NCBI GenBank assembly: GCA_031288305.1
Contig: JAITRP010000203.1
Location: 1-47,606 of the forward strand
DNA length: 47,606 nucleotides
From: Zoogloeaceae bacterium
GTDB taxonomy: Bacteria > Pseudomonadota > Gammaproteobacteria > Burkholderiales > Rhodocyclaceae
Direction of reading: 5' to 3'
Each line of letters begins with the position of its first letter. Within the stretch, counting starts at the first letter, position 1. The translations under genes were made by a program, and so were the position numbers. Under the pieces are notes generated by a model that did no database searches, had not been told where the DNA came from, and saw nothing but the letters and a program-made list of their open reading frames with translations. This document shows, one piece after another, positions 15,085-24,888 of the stretch.

Positions 15085-17352
15085 ATGGACTTTCTCGCCG
15101 CCGACAAGCCGTTGACCAAGGTAATACGGCCAACCAGCGTTACCGCGTACCCGATGGTCAAGCAATTCACCAGTTGCCACGAAGCAGTAACGAATATCCA
15201 CGAAGCGCACAAAGCCATTCTCGCGCACGCGGCACAAGGCCACTGCCTGCTCAAGGGCGTGCTGATGAAGGAACTGAACGACGAATCCCGGCGCGAGAGC
15301 ACTTCGCCAGACGATAGAACCGGGTGGCTGTGCCTGGACTTCGACGGCCTGGAAACGCCAGAAACATCAGGAGTCGACGCCGTTCTCGCCACGCTTGGAC
15401 TCGGCGACATCAGCTACGTGCTGCAATATTCCGCCAGCCAGGGCTTGAAGCCCGGCCTGTACGCGCATGTGTTCCTCTTCCTGGACGCGCCCGCGCACCC
15501 GGCCAGCCTCAAAGCCTGGCTGCAATTGCAGAACCTGGCCTGCTTTGAAAACCAGCTTGCGCTCAACAGCGCCAACATGAACCTGCACTGGCCGCTGGAC
15601 ATCACCGCCTGCCAGAACGACAAGCTGCTGTACATCGCGCCGCCCGTGTTTGAAGGCGTGGACGATCCGGTTCCGCAGCGCATCCTGTTCGCGGCGCGCG
15701 CCAGACAGACCGCCCATCTGGAAAGCGTCGACCCCGCCCAGGTGAAAAGCCGCACGGTGGCGTTCATCAACCGCTTGCGCAACGCCAAGGGCCTGCCGCC
15801 CAGGCGCTGCGCCACCCGCATGGTCGACGGCGTCCTGGTGGAAACCTCGCCCGACACATGCTATGTATCCGGCATCAAAGAGGACCATGAGTTCACACGC
15901 CTGAACCTGAACGGCGGAGATTCCTGGGCATACTGGCATCCCAAAAACAACATCGAATACCTGCACGACTTCAAGACCGACACAATATGGCGAACCAAGC
16001 AGATTGTGCCGGAGTATTACGCGCGCAACAAGCAAAAGGCCGAGCCGGCGCTGCAAAAAGAAGGCGTCATCGCCCTGGGCTTTCGCAACCTGCCGGACGG
16101 CAACTACTACAACGCGCTGTACGAAAACAAAGTGCTGAGCATCTATCCGGCCAAGGACAAGACGCGCATGAACGACTTCGTTGCCAAACGTGGATTTGAA
16201 CCAAATAGATTGGTGGACGAATGGACCATCACCTATGAACCGCACAGTACAATAATCTTCGACCCGGAAAAACACCTGCTCAACACCTTCGTTGGTACGC
16301 CCTACCTGGAGGCGACGCCCAGGGAAGGCAATTTTCCGGTGATTCAGGAGTTGATCTGTCATTTCCTGGCCTGCGCGCCCCCAGACCCTTTATACGCGCA
16401 CTTCCTCAACTGGCTCGCGGCAGTGTTCCAGCACAGCTTCAAGCCACACACCGCCTGGGTGTTGCATGGCGTCGAAGGCACGGGCAAGGGTGTATTCTTC
16501 GAGCAGGTATTGACGCCATTGTTTGGCAAAAGCAACTGCTTTGCCCTCAACACCAAGACGCTGAATGACAATTTCAACGCCTGGGTGAAGAACAAGCTCA
16601 TCATCTTCTGCGACGAAGTTGACAGCGACGATTTTGAACAGAAGGGACGCATCGCGGCGCTGCTCCGAAACCTCATCACGGAAAACACCATCAGCGTCCG
16701 CGACATGCGCACAACCGCTTGCAACAAAACGAACTACGCGAGTTTCTTCTTCGCCTCGAACCGACCCCTGCCCGTAGTAGTGCCACAACATGATCGACGC
16801 TACAACGTGGGAAACTTTCAAAAAGAAAAATATCATTTTCCCGGCGAAGAAGCCATCCAGAAAGACCTGATGCCCTTTGCGCAGCACCTGCGAGCTTACA
16901 AAGTAAACAAGCTTGCCGCCAATACCCCATTGCAAACCGAGACGCGCACAAACATGCAAATGCTCACTCGAACCAGTATTGACGAAGTATGCCAAAACAT
17001 TCTCAATGGTGATTTTGAAGAATTGTGGCTGATGATGCCAGATAAAACCCTGCTCAACAATCGCGTCTTCAACGACGCATTTTCACAGCACGCCGTCCGC
17101 TATGTTGACCTGATGGAAAACATCCTGGAAACACGCCGCCCGAAACTCACTCGCGACGAAATTGGCGTCATCTTGCAACATACTGTGGGTACAGTTCCCA
17201 ACACTCCAAAAAAGCTCACTTCGTTTTTACGCCATCACGGCATCACCACTAAACGCATTCGCCTGGCTTACAACACAACATACGGCATCGACGTGAATTG
17301 GCGCATCCCGCCAAATCTGAAAAAAACAAACCCGCTACGGAGGGTGAAATGA
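15085..17352 (+). CDS. phage primase-helicase (SF3/D5-like helicase C-terminal domain)
   Basis: 755 aa; TAWVLHGVEGTGKGVFFEQVL (Walker A), NKLIIFCDEVDSDDF (Walker B), FFFASNRPLPV sensor; N-terminal region with WLCLDFDGL. Confidence 0.8.
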   Translation: MDFLAADKPLTKVIRPTSVTAYPMVKQFTSCHEAVTNIHEAHKAILAHAAQGHCLLKGVLMKELNDESRRESTSPDDRTGWLCLDFDGLETPETSGVDAVLATLGLGDISYVLQYSASQGLKPGLYAHVFLFLDAPAHPASLKAWLQLQNLACFENQLALNSANMNLHWPLDITACQNDKLLYIAPPVFEGVDDPVPQRILFAARARQTAHLESVDPAQVKSRTVAFINRLRNAKGLPPRRCATRMVDGVLVETSPDTCYVSGIKEDHEFTRLNLNGGDSWAYWHPKNNIEYLHDFKTDTIWRTKQIVPEYYARNKQKAEPALQKEGVIALGFRNLPDGNYYNALYENKVLSIYPAKDKTRMNDFVAKRGFEPNRLVDEWTITYEPHSTIIFDPEKHLLNTFVGTPYLEATPREGNFPVIQELICHFLACAPPDPLYAHFLNWLAAVFQHSFKPHTAWVLHGVEGTGKGVFFEQVLTPLFGKSNCFALNTKTLNDNFNAWVKNKLIIFCDEVDSDDFEQKGRIAALLRNLITENTISVRDMRTTACNKTNYASFFFASNRPLPVVVPQHDRRYNVGNFQKEKYHFPGEEAIQKDLMPFAQHLRAYKVNKLAANTPLQTETRTNMQMLTRTSIDEVCQNILNGDFEELWLMMPDKTLLNNRVFNDAFSQHAVRYVDLMENILETRRPKLTRDEIGVILQHTVGTVPNTPKKLTSFLRHHGITTKRIRLAYNTTYGIDVNWRIPPNLKKTNPLRRVK

Positions 17353-18107
17353 GCAACCTGTCAACGACCACGCCCCCAAACGCCGCGCCATCAAACGCCA
17401 ACCCCGTCGCAAGCTGGTCGTTCAGCCGCCTGATGGTCTTCGAGCAATGTGCCTGCCGCTACAAGCTGGAATTCATCGACAAATTGCCGACGCCGCCCAA
17501 GCCCGCGGCGGATCGCGGCACGGAAATCCACGCCATTGCCGAGCGGTACGTCAAGGGAGACGGCCCACCGACGCCCGAACTCAAGCACTTCGAGATGGAA
17601 TTCAGGAAACTGCGTCAACTCCACGCGGAGAACAAGGTGACCTGCGAGGAACAATGGGCGTTCGACAGCGAATGGAAACCGACGCAATGGACAAGCGGCT
17701 GGTTGCGCCTGAAATGCGATGCCGTGGCGCAACTCACCAGGGCGCATCTGGCGGTCATCGACTACAAGACCGGGCGACGCTTCGGCAACGAAATCAAACA
17801 CGCCCGGCAACTGGAATTGTACGCCCTGTGCGCCCTGTTGCGGAATCCCGACGCCAGGGAAGTCACCTGTGAGCTTTGGTATCTGGACAAGGACGAAATG
17901 ACGACCTTCCACTGTCATCGCGCGCAGGTGGAAAATTACCTGCGAATCTACGACCGGGCAGGCAGGCGGCTGACCGAATGCAGGGAGTGGCCGCCCAGCT
18001 TCAATTGTCAATACTGCCCGTTTCATGAAAAGGAATGCGAACACACCTGTCAAAAAAACACAACACTGCCGGCAAGAACCGCGCACATGCTTGGACGATT
18101 GCTGTGA
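17349..18107 (+). CDS. RecB/Cas4-like PD-(D/E)XK nuclease
   Basis: WSFSRLMVFEQCACRYKLEFID, RGTEIHAIAERYV, HLAVIDYKTGR, FNCQYCPFHEKEC (Cys cluster). Confidence 0.82.
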   Translation: MSNLSTTTPPNAAPSNANPVASWSFSRLMVFEQCACRYKLEFIDKLPTPPKPAADRGTEIHAIAERYVKGDGPPTPELKHFEMEFRKLRQLHAENKVTCEEQWAFDSEWKPTQWTSGWLRLKCDAVAQLTRAHLAVIDYKTGRRFGNEIKHARQLELYALCALLRNPDAREVTCELWYLDKDEMTTFHCHRAQVENYLRIYDRAGRRLTECREWPPSFNCQYCPFHEKECEHTCQKNTTLPARTAHMLGRLL

Positions 18108-18247
18108 AAGAGTCGCCCGATATTCCCCGACGCCTCCTTTTGAAATGGCTCAAGAAACACAGAACCATGAAATACCCAAAACCCTGCAAAAGGCTCGAAG
18201 TTCCTGGCCCGGAAGACATTGCATGACATCGAAAAAAGGAGCGCAAC

Positions 18248-19036
18248 ATGAATCTTCCCGATGAAAATCCCGACATCGTAAAGAATGAAGTCGGTGTTGT
18301 TCACGATAACTCGCAAAAAATCATGATCTTCCGCGATTGCGAAAACGTGACAATAAAAGCAAATTGCGCAGCCTGGCTCACCGGGTGCAACAACGTGATC
18401 TTGAACCCACGCAGTATGATATATCAACTCCGGGACTGCAAGAACGTGGCCGCCAACTGTTGCTGGATTGAAATTGTTGAAAATTCACACTGCGAATTAT
18501 ACCGCCAAGCCATCATCCGGGAGGCCAGTCAATCCACGATACATCTTTATGATGACAGCATCGTTCAACGCGTAAAATCCTGTTGTACAATCCACGCCCA
18601 CGACAAATCAATAATCATGCGTGGCCCGGACAACAACAACAGCATCACGCTGTATGATCACGCAATTTGCCGCGAATGTCAAAAACCAGAGTTCGACACA
18701 GAATGGAAAGGCGTCGAAATTTCACCCTTCATCATCGCCAAGCGGGATTATCTGGTTTACAAAAAACTGGCGCAAAACAAGCTCGCCACATTAAAACTCT
18801 GCAAAGGCGTTCGTTATCACGCGGGCAATAGAAAATGCCGCGCTGAAAAATTGATTGTTGTCAAAATCATCAACGAACGCAACAACCATTGCAGAGTAGG
18901 ATACAGCCTGCAAGATCACACGCATGTGTACCGTTTGAGGCATGAAATAAAAGCACCATTGGATGAATCAATGACCGAATGCGCCAGCGGCATCCACTTC
19001 TTCTTCAGCAAGAAAGACGCGGAAGACTATCAATAG
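18248..19036 (+). CDS. beta-solenoid hypothetical protein with DUF5758-like C-terminus, paralogue 1
   Basis: short repeating hydrophobic/polar strands, C-terminal GNRKCRAEKLIVVKI...YSLQDHTHVYR...CASGIHFFFSKKDAEDY. Confidence 0.6.
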   Translation: MNLPDENPDIVKNEVGVVHDNSQKIMIFRDCENVTIKANCAAWLTGCNNVILNPRSMIYQLRDCKNVAANCCWIEIVENSHCELYRQAIIREASQSTIHLYDDSIVQRVKSCCTIHAHDKSIIMRGPDNNNSITLYDHAICRECQKPEFDTEWKGVEISPFIIAKRDYLVYKKLAQNKLATLKLCKGVRYHAGNRKCRAEKLIVVKIINERNNHCRVGYSLQDHTHVYRLRHEIKAPLDESMTECASGIHFFFSKKDAEDYQ

Positions 19037-19062
19037 CCCGCGCCAACAAGGAAACAAGATCA

Positions 19063-19274
19063 TGCCAAGCTACAAAATCACAGCGCCCAATTGCATGCCA
19101 GAAATCCTGACGCGCGACAATCCGCAACAAGCGGTACAACATTACCTGCGCACGCATCCCATGCTGTACGACCAAGGCATGTGCCTTGACCAAGGCATTG
19201 ACTGCATGTCTGTCACGTTCAAAGTGGATGTCATGGACATGAAAACCCTAACCGCCAAAGAGGCACGCAAATGA
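19063..19274 (+). CDS. hypothetical small phage protein
   Basis: 70 aa ORF, ATGA overlap with next ORF. Confidence 0.55.
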
Positions 19275-19477
19275 CACAACGCAAAACATCTCGCGCCATT
19301 TTCACCAACTGGCGACACGCGTCGCGTCCCGTTTCCCTGTTCATGCCCCGCAGCTTTGTTCGCAGGCTGCGCATCAAATATCTGGAATGGGCGTTGAAGA
19401 ACGTCCGCGCCGAACACCGTATCGATGTTATCTGCGAACTGCGCCACGCCAAATGGAGAATGTATCATGACAAATGA
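19271..19477 (+). CDS. hypothetical small basic phage protein
   Basis: 68 aa ORF translationally coupled at both ends. Confidence 0.5.
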   Translation: MTQRKTSRAIFTNWRHASRPVSLFMPRSFVRRLRIKYLEWALKNVRAEHRIDVICELRHAKWRMYHDK

Positions 19478-20375
19478 AGAACACAGCACATCGAACAAAG
19501 CATCCGGCATGAACCACGCAACCCCAAATGAAGGACGCAGCCCATCGAACGAAGTATCCGACATGAAAGGCAAGACAGAAACCAAAAATGAAATAATTTT
19601 CAGCAAACCGGGATACTACAGCGTCTTCAACTGTCCAAAAAAAATCATCGTCAAAAACGACGGCGTAACATTGAACGCCATAAATTGCCGGCAGATAACA
19701 ATGCCGCGCGGCACACTGCTGGCGGATCACTGCAAATACATCGACCTCTACATGGAAGCCGTTGGCGCCTATTTGAAAACTTGTCCAAAAGTCGTCAGCA
19801 GCGGAGCAATCCTCACGGCGATGGAATGCAGGATAACCTTGCGGCTGGACGCAATCGTGCAACGCGCTTTCCACAGTGAAATTCGCGCAAACGACAACGC
19901 CTGCGTACTGTTCGCAACAACATATTGCATAGAAGCTTTCGACAAGAGTTATCTCCGCCATGCAGGAGACGACTGCAAAGTCGTCCTGCACGACTACGCC
20001 ACCAGCCAGTACTGCAACAACGTGACTGCCGCCGGGGATCACCACGGACAAATTATTTCAGGATTCACCAGGGCCGAACAGGACATGACAGTATTCAAGC
20101 AGCTGCGAGACAACCGCCTGGCGGAATTGACCGTGCCCAAAGGGGCAGACATCTACATCGGCAACAAACAGTACCGGACAAACAAGGTGCGCGTGAATCG
20201 CATTTATGACGCCGACGGAACAGGATATGACGAAGGCTACAGCCTGTATGATGAGACATTTCTCTATATAACCCACGCGGAAATGCAGGTCCCCATGTCC
20301 ATGGACAACGTCGACTACGCCTCCGGCATTCATTTCTACCTGACGGAAAAGGAGGCGCTGGAATATGACAATTAA
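19467..20375 (+). CDS. beta-solenoid hypothetical protein with DUF5758-like C-terminus, paralogue 2
   Basis: GNKQYRTNKVRVNRIYD...GYSLYDETFLYITHAEMQVP...YASGIHFYLTEKEALEYDN aligns with paralogue 1. Confidence 0.6.
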   Translation: MTNEEHSTSNKASGMNHATPNEGRSPSNEVSDMKGKTETKNEIIFSKPGYYSVFNCPKKIIVKNDGVTLNAINCRQITMPRGTLLADHCKYIDLYMEAVGAYLKTCPKVVSSGAILTAMECRITLRLDAIVQRAFHSEIRANDNACVLFATTYCIEAFDKSYLRHAGDDCKVVLHDYATSQYCNNVTAAGDHHGQIISGFTRAEQDMTVFKQLRDNRLAELTVPKGADIYIGNKQYRTNKVRVNRIYDADGTGYDEGYSLYDETFLYITHAEMQVPMSMDNVDYASGIHFYLTEKEALEYDN

Positions 20376-21735
20376 ACTGTACGGACATCAGGAAAGCAGC
20401 GTTGCGTTCCTTGCCGACAACAACGCGGTTTTCGACGCGTCCGACCCCGGAACCGGCAAGACGCTTGCGCAAATCGCCGATTTCACGCAACGGCTTGAAA
20501 AGTGTCGCGCGCAAGGCATACAAAACAGCGGCGTGCTGGTGGTCTGTCCCAAATCCCTGATGCGCGCGGTATGGGAAACCGAAATCAAACGCTACGCCCC
20601 GCAAATCACGGTAGCCGTGGCCGACGCGCAACGTCGCCGGCAAGCGATGAACAGCGGGGCGGATGTGCTGATCCTCAACGCGGATGGCGTCAAGGCGCTG
20701 GCAAACCAGCCCGCGTCCTGGTTCACGCGCTTTTCCACACTGGTCATCGACGAAAGCGAGGTATTCAAGCACCACACCAGCCAGCGCAGCAGGGCGATGC
20801 GGAAAATCGCCAGGCGCTTCCCCTGGAGGCGCTGCCTGTCGGGCACGCCCAACAGCAACGGCATCTGCGACGTATGGCACCAGTATCTGCTGCTCGACGA
20901 GGGAAAACGCCTGGGAAGCACCTTTCGACAGTTTCGCAACGCCGCCTGCGAGGCGCAGCCCATTTCCATCGGCGGCGAACAGATCGTTTTCCAGTATCGT
21001 GACCGCGACGGCATCGAACAAGTGGTGGCCGACCTGGTAAAGGACATTACCCTCCGCCACAAGCTTTCCGACTGCGTGGAGTTGCCCCCCATGCGCCAAT
21101 ATTGCCTGGAATTCATCCTCTCCCGCAAACACAGGGCGCTCTACGACAAATTCCAGCGCGATTCGCTGCTGGAATGCCGGGGACGGACCATCAGCGCCCT
21201 GAACGCCGCCACGCTTGCCGGCAAACTCCTGCAAACCAGTTCCGGGACGCTCTATGACCAGGACGGCAAGGCTGTGGAAATCAGCCCGGAACGCTACGAA
21301 CTGATTGCCGACCTGGCGGCGGCAAGAAAACACAGCGTGGTGTTCTACCTGTGGAACCACCAGCGCGATCAACTCTGCAAACACTTCCAGAAGGCAGGCG
21401 TTCGCCATTGCGTCTGGGAACCCGGCAAACCGCGCCTGGCCGAGGAATTCCAGGCAGGCGGATACCAGGCGATGCTGGCGCACCCAGCATCCGCCGCGCA
21501 CGGCCTGACGCTCACCCGCGCCGCCAGCGTCATCTGGGCGTCGCCCACCTGGAACCTCACCTGGTTCGAGCAGGGCAATCGCCGTATCTTTCGCATCGGC
21601 CAGGAGCAGAAGACGGAAGTCATCACGGTACTGGCCAAGGACACCCTGGAGAACAAGGTATGGGAGCAACTACAGAACAAGAACCTCAATCTGGCAAGAC
21701 TGCTGGCGAGCTTGTCTTCTACGACACCGAATTGA
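20365..21735 (+). CDS. SNF2-family DNA helicase/ATPase
   Basis: YGHQESSVAFL, ASDPGTGKTLAQIA, VLVVCPKSLMRAVWETEI, TLVIDESEVFKH, LSGTPNSNGICDVW, ARKHSVVFYLW, SVIWASPTWNLTWFEQGNRRIFRIGQ. Confidence 0.88.
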   Translation: MTIKLYGHQESSVAFLADNNAVFDASDPGTGKTLAQIADFTQRLEKCRAQGIQNSGVLVVCPKSLMRAVWETEIKRYAPQITVAVADAQRRRQAMNSGADVLILNADGVKALANQPASWFTRFSTLVIDESEVFKHHTSQRSRAMRKIARRFPWRRCLSGTPNSNGICDVWHQYLLLDEGKRLGSTFRQFRNAACEAQPISIGGEQIVFQYRDRDGIEQVVADLVKDITLRHKLSDCVELPPMRQYCLEFILSRKHRALYDKFQRDSLLECRGRTISALNAATLAGKLLQTSSGTLYDQDGKAVEISPERYELIADLAAARKHSVVFYLWNHQRDQLCKHFQKAGVRHCVWEPGKPRLAEEFQAGGYQAMLAHPASAAHGLTLTRAASVIWASPTWNLTWFEQGNRRIFRIGQEQKTEVITVLAKDTLENKVWEQLQNKNLNLARLLASLSSTTPN

Positions 21736-23624
21736 TCGGCGACACCTTCCTGGTCTGTACGCAAACCCTGGAAGGCAAGCGGCAGGCATATTGGCTGACC
21801 AAGGAAAAAGACGACATGTCCAAACTTGCCAGGGCCACGCGAACCGGCGTCTGGGTGGGCTTCAACAACCACGGTTTCGACAACCTGTTGCTGGCCGCGG
21901 CTTTCGCCGACTATACGCTGGACACCCTGACCAGCATTGCCTGGGACATCATCGGCAACGGCAAAAAACCATGGCAAGTCTATCGCGACTATCGCCTGGA
22001 GCCGCCCAGCTTCGATTCCATAGACATAATGAAAGTCCCTCCCGGCGTCGCCGTCAGCCTGAAGCTCTACGCCGGACGCATGGGCGCGCGAAGTTTGCGC
22101 GATCTGCCCTTCGAGCCAAGCGCCAGGCTCGACAAGGCACAGTTGAAAACCTTGAAAGCCTATTGCGAACACGACGTGGAAACGACACGGGAACTCTACA
22201 GAATCGTTGCCCCGCAGATTGCCTTGCGCGAAAAATTGGGTAAGCGTTTCGGCGTCGACCTGCGCAGCAAATCCGACGCGCAATGCGCCGAGGCCATCTT
22301 CAAGGAGGAACTCGGCCTGAACTACAACAACGAAGGCATACCGCGCGTCCTTGTTTACACATCCCCAAAATGGCTGACGCCCAGGACAAAGGAAATACAG
22401 CGTCTGATCGACCTGGCGGAATGCACGGATTTCCAGGTTTCTCCTGAGAACGGCAGGCCGTCCGCCGCCGCATGGATGTCGGAGACCGTTCGCATCGGAA
22501 ACGGCAGATACGCCATCGGCATCGGCGGCCTGCATAGTCAACACGACACAACTGTCGCGTACAGGGAAACCACGGAGTACGGCATCTCCGATTTCGATGT
22601 GGCGAGCTATTACCCAAGCATCCTCCTCAACGCCGATCTGAAACTCAACCTGCCGCCAGGTCTGTCGAATCGCTTCCTGGACATCTACCGGCAAATCCAC
22701 GAAGAGCGCCTGACCCACAAGGCCGCTGGCGCCAAAGTCGAAGCCGACACCCTGAAGATTGTGCTGAACGGCACATTCGGCAAATTGGGCAACCGCTTCT
22801 GCCCGTTCTACAGCCCGGAAGCCATGCTGGCGATCACCCTCACCGGCCAACTGAACCTGCTCGATCTGATCAGCCGCCTGGTTGCCGCGGGCTTTCACTG
22901 CGCTTCCGCCAATACGGACGGCATCCTTGTCCAGTATCCGCACAAGAAAAGGGAAGCGATGCTGGAAATCTTCGCCGAAAACAGCAAACGTACCGGGCTG
23001 GCATACGAAGAAACGCCATACAGATGGATTGGACTGCGGGACGTAAACAACTACATCGCCCGGATCAGCGCGGGCAAAATCAAGAGAAAGGGCGCATACA
23101 GCGCCTCCGGGGTATTGGAAAACACCAACCCGGCGTTCGATGCCTGCGTGGAGGCCGCCGTCGCCCATTGCGACATGCGCCCCTGGCGAAAACTCCTGCG
23201 CCAATGCGCCGACCTGAAGAAATTCCTGGCCGTGCGCACCGTGCGCGGCGGCTGCGTGCAGCACACATCCACACGCCTTGTGAACGACTGGATTGGCGAA
23301 GCGAGAAACTGGCGGCGTCCCGGCTGGCCGCCAGGAAAAAAATCCCTCACGCGCGTCTCCCCGCCGCCGCCCGTGGAAGAACGATTCGGCGGCACGCCCG
23401 CCGGGCGCATCGCGCGCTGGTACATGAGCACCCGGCGCGACTTGCCGCCCGTCACCTACCTGTCGAACGGCAACATCGTGCCCGGCACGACAAACGGCAG
23501 ATTGCTGCTCGACCTGCCCGACAGGTTCCCCGATGATCTGGATTGGGCGTGGTACGAGCAGCGGACATGCGACATCCTGCAAGAAACCGGGCTGGATTCA
23601 CACTTCACGCATCACACAAACTGA
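21660..23624 (+). CDS. family B DNA polymerase with 3'-5' exonuclease domain
   Basis: exo motifs FYDTEL, GFNNHGFDNL, YCEHDVETT; pol motifs DFDVASYYPSILL, KIVLNGTFGKLGN, SANTDGILV; start ATG 21660 inside the SNF2 gene. Confidence 0.82.
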   Translation: MGATTEQEPQSGKTAGELVFYDTELIGDTFLVCTQTLEGKRQAYWLTKEKDDMSKLARATRTGVWVGFNNHGFDNLLLAAAFADYTLDTLTSIAWDIIGNGKKPWQVYRDYRLEPPSFDSIDIMKVPPGVAVSLKLYAGRMGARSLRDLPFEPSARLDKAQLKTLKAYCEHDVETTRELYRIVAPQIALREKLGKRFGVDLRSKSDAQCAEAIFKEELGLNYNNEGIPRVLVYTSPKWLTPRTKEIQRLIDLAECTDFQVSPENGRPSAAAWMSETVRIGNGRYAIGIGGLHSQHDTTVAYRETTEYGISDFDVASYYPSILLNADLKLNLPPGLSNRFLDIYRQIHEERLTHKAAGAKVEADTLKIVLNGTFGKLGNRFCPFYSPEAMLAITLTGQLNLLDLISRLVAAGFHCASANTDGILVQYPHKKREAMLEIFAENSKRTGLAYEETPYRWIGLRDVNNYIARISAGKIKRKGAYSASGVLENTNPAFDACVEAAVAHCDMRPWRKLLRQCADLKKFLAVRTVRGGCVQHTSTRLVNDWIGEARNWRRPGWPPGKKSLTRVSPPPPVEERFGGTPAGRIARWYMSTRRDLPPVTYLSNGNIVPGTTNGRLLLDLPDRFPDDLDWAWYEQRTCDILQETGLDSHFTHHTN

Positions 23625-23637
23625 CTTTTTTCGTGAC

Positions 23638-23673
23638 ACGTCGTTTGCAATTCGTGAAACGACGTATTACAAT
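23638..23673 (+). promoter_or_regulatory. sigma70-like promoter with inverted-repeat operator
   Basis: TTGCAA (23645-23650)-17 bp-TACAAT (23668-23673); ACGTCGTTT/AAACGACGT inverted repeat 23638-23665. Confidence 0.65.
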
Positions 23674-23702
23674 ACGTGTTCCATCACAAAACGGAGACAA
23701 CA

Positions 23703-24434
23703 ATGGCAACAATGACAACGAGAAAACAAGGCAACGCCGTCGCCACGCAGGCCGCCAAGGCCCTGGCGTTCAAGAGGCGGCTTCTGCAACCGACAGGCAA
23801 CAAGATCAAACTGGAAAAGGGCAGATTCCAGATGCCCGATGGGCAAAGCCTGGAGCAATTGCGGGCGATCATCCTGGATTACCGCTTCGTCAACGCCTAT
23901 TACGACAAGCCCTACGACCCCGACATACAAGACGTTGCGCCGGCCTGCCTGGCGATGAGCGCCTTTCCCGGCGAACTGCAAGCCTACCCGAACAGCCCGG
24001 TGTTGCAGCACGAAGGCTCCTGCAAGGATTGTCCGCAAAACCAGTTCGGCTCCTCGACCAACGGCAAGGGCAAGGCGTGCAGCAATCGCATGCGCCTGGC
24101 AATCGTCACCTTCGACGCCGAAGAGGGTCTGTCGGATGTCCATACGCTGGAGGTGCCGCCAACCGGACTGAAGCAATTCAACGGCTATCTGCGCAACCTG
24201 CTTGGCGTGGACATCCTGCCGCACGAAACCGTGAGCCTCATCGAGCAAGACCCCACCAAAACCTATTCCGTGCCGGCATTCGCCAAGACAAACCATGAGC
24301 CGTTCAACAAAGCGGCGCTGACGGCCATTGAAGCCAAGATACAAGAGGCGCAGGAACTGCTCGACGCGGAGCCGGATTTCTCCACCTACACGCCGCCGCA
24401 AGCCATCAAGCGGCGCGCGGGCGCCAAGAGGTAA
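23703..24434 (+). CDS. hypothetical phage protein with Cys motif, possible ssDNA-binding role
   Basis: 243 aa; CKDCPQNQFGSSTNGKGKACSNR putative zinc site; sits after DNA polymerase. Confidence 0.6.
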   Translation: MATMTTRKQGNAVATQAAKALAFKRRLLQPTGNKIKLEKGRFQMPDGQSLEQLRAIILDYRFVNAYYDKPYDPDIQDVAPACLAMSAFPGELQAYPNSPVLQHEGSCKDCPQNQFGSSTNGKGKACSNRMRLAIVTFDAEEGLSDVHTLEVPPTGLKQFNGYLRNLLGVDILPHETVSLIEQDPTKTYSVPAFAKTNHEPFNKAALTAIEAKIQEAQELLDAEPDFSTYTPPQAIKRRAGAKR

Positions 24435-24677
24435 ATGAACATGGATGCCTACACACTGGCCGCCGCGATGCACTCCGTGCGCAGCCTGATGACCGTTGAA
24501 AAAAGTCTCACCCTCCAGGACGTCAAGCGTCTCGCGTTCCTGGAGCGCCGCGGCCTGCGCCGAACAAGCCTGTTGCTGCGACTTCACCGACGCGGACGAA
24601 AACTTGCGAAAGACGCGTTCACGGAACACATCACAAACCCGCCAAAGGAGCAAACAAATGCCCAGCATCATCGTTGA
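24435..24677 (+). CDS. hypothetical small basic protein
   Basis: 80 aa ORF overlapping next start. Confidence 0.45.
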   Translation: MNMDAYTLAAAMHSVRSLMTVEKSLTLQDVKRLAFLERRGLRRTSLLLRLHRRGRKLAKDAFTEHITNPPKEQTNAQHHR

Positions 24678-24888
24678 CAAGAAGACCCTGAAAGCCGAAC
24701 TGAAGAAGCTTTCCGCCGAACTGAAGGCCAAGCGCAAAAACCTGGCGCAACAGGTCAAGGAACACGCGCGCCGGGTCAAGGAACTGGACAAGGCGCTTGC
24801 CGTTCTCACGAAGAACACGGACAAGGAAATCGCCCCCCTCGCCGGCAAACTGGCGAAAATCGAAGCCGCGCTGGAAGCACAGCAATGA
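24658..24888 (+). CDS. coiled-coil hypothetical protein
   Basis: 76 aa Lys/Glu-rich heptad pattern, SD aaggag. Confidence 0.55.
   Translation: MPSIIVDKKTLKAELKKLSAELKAKRKNLAQQVKEHARRVKELDKALAVLTKNTDKEIAPLAGKLAKIEAALEAQQ

Noticed and set aside
20095-23582. Large minus-strand ORFs (524 aa and 737 aa) opposite SNF2 and polymerase
   Set aside because: Antisense shadows of well-supported helicase and polymerase genes.
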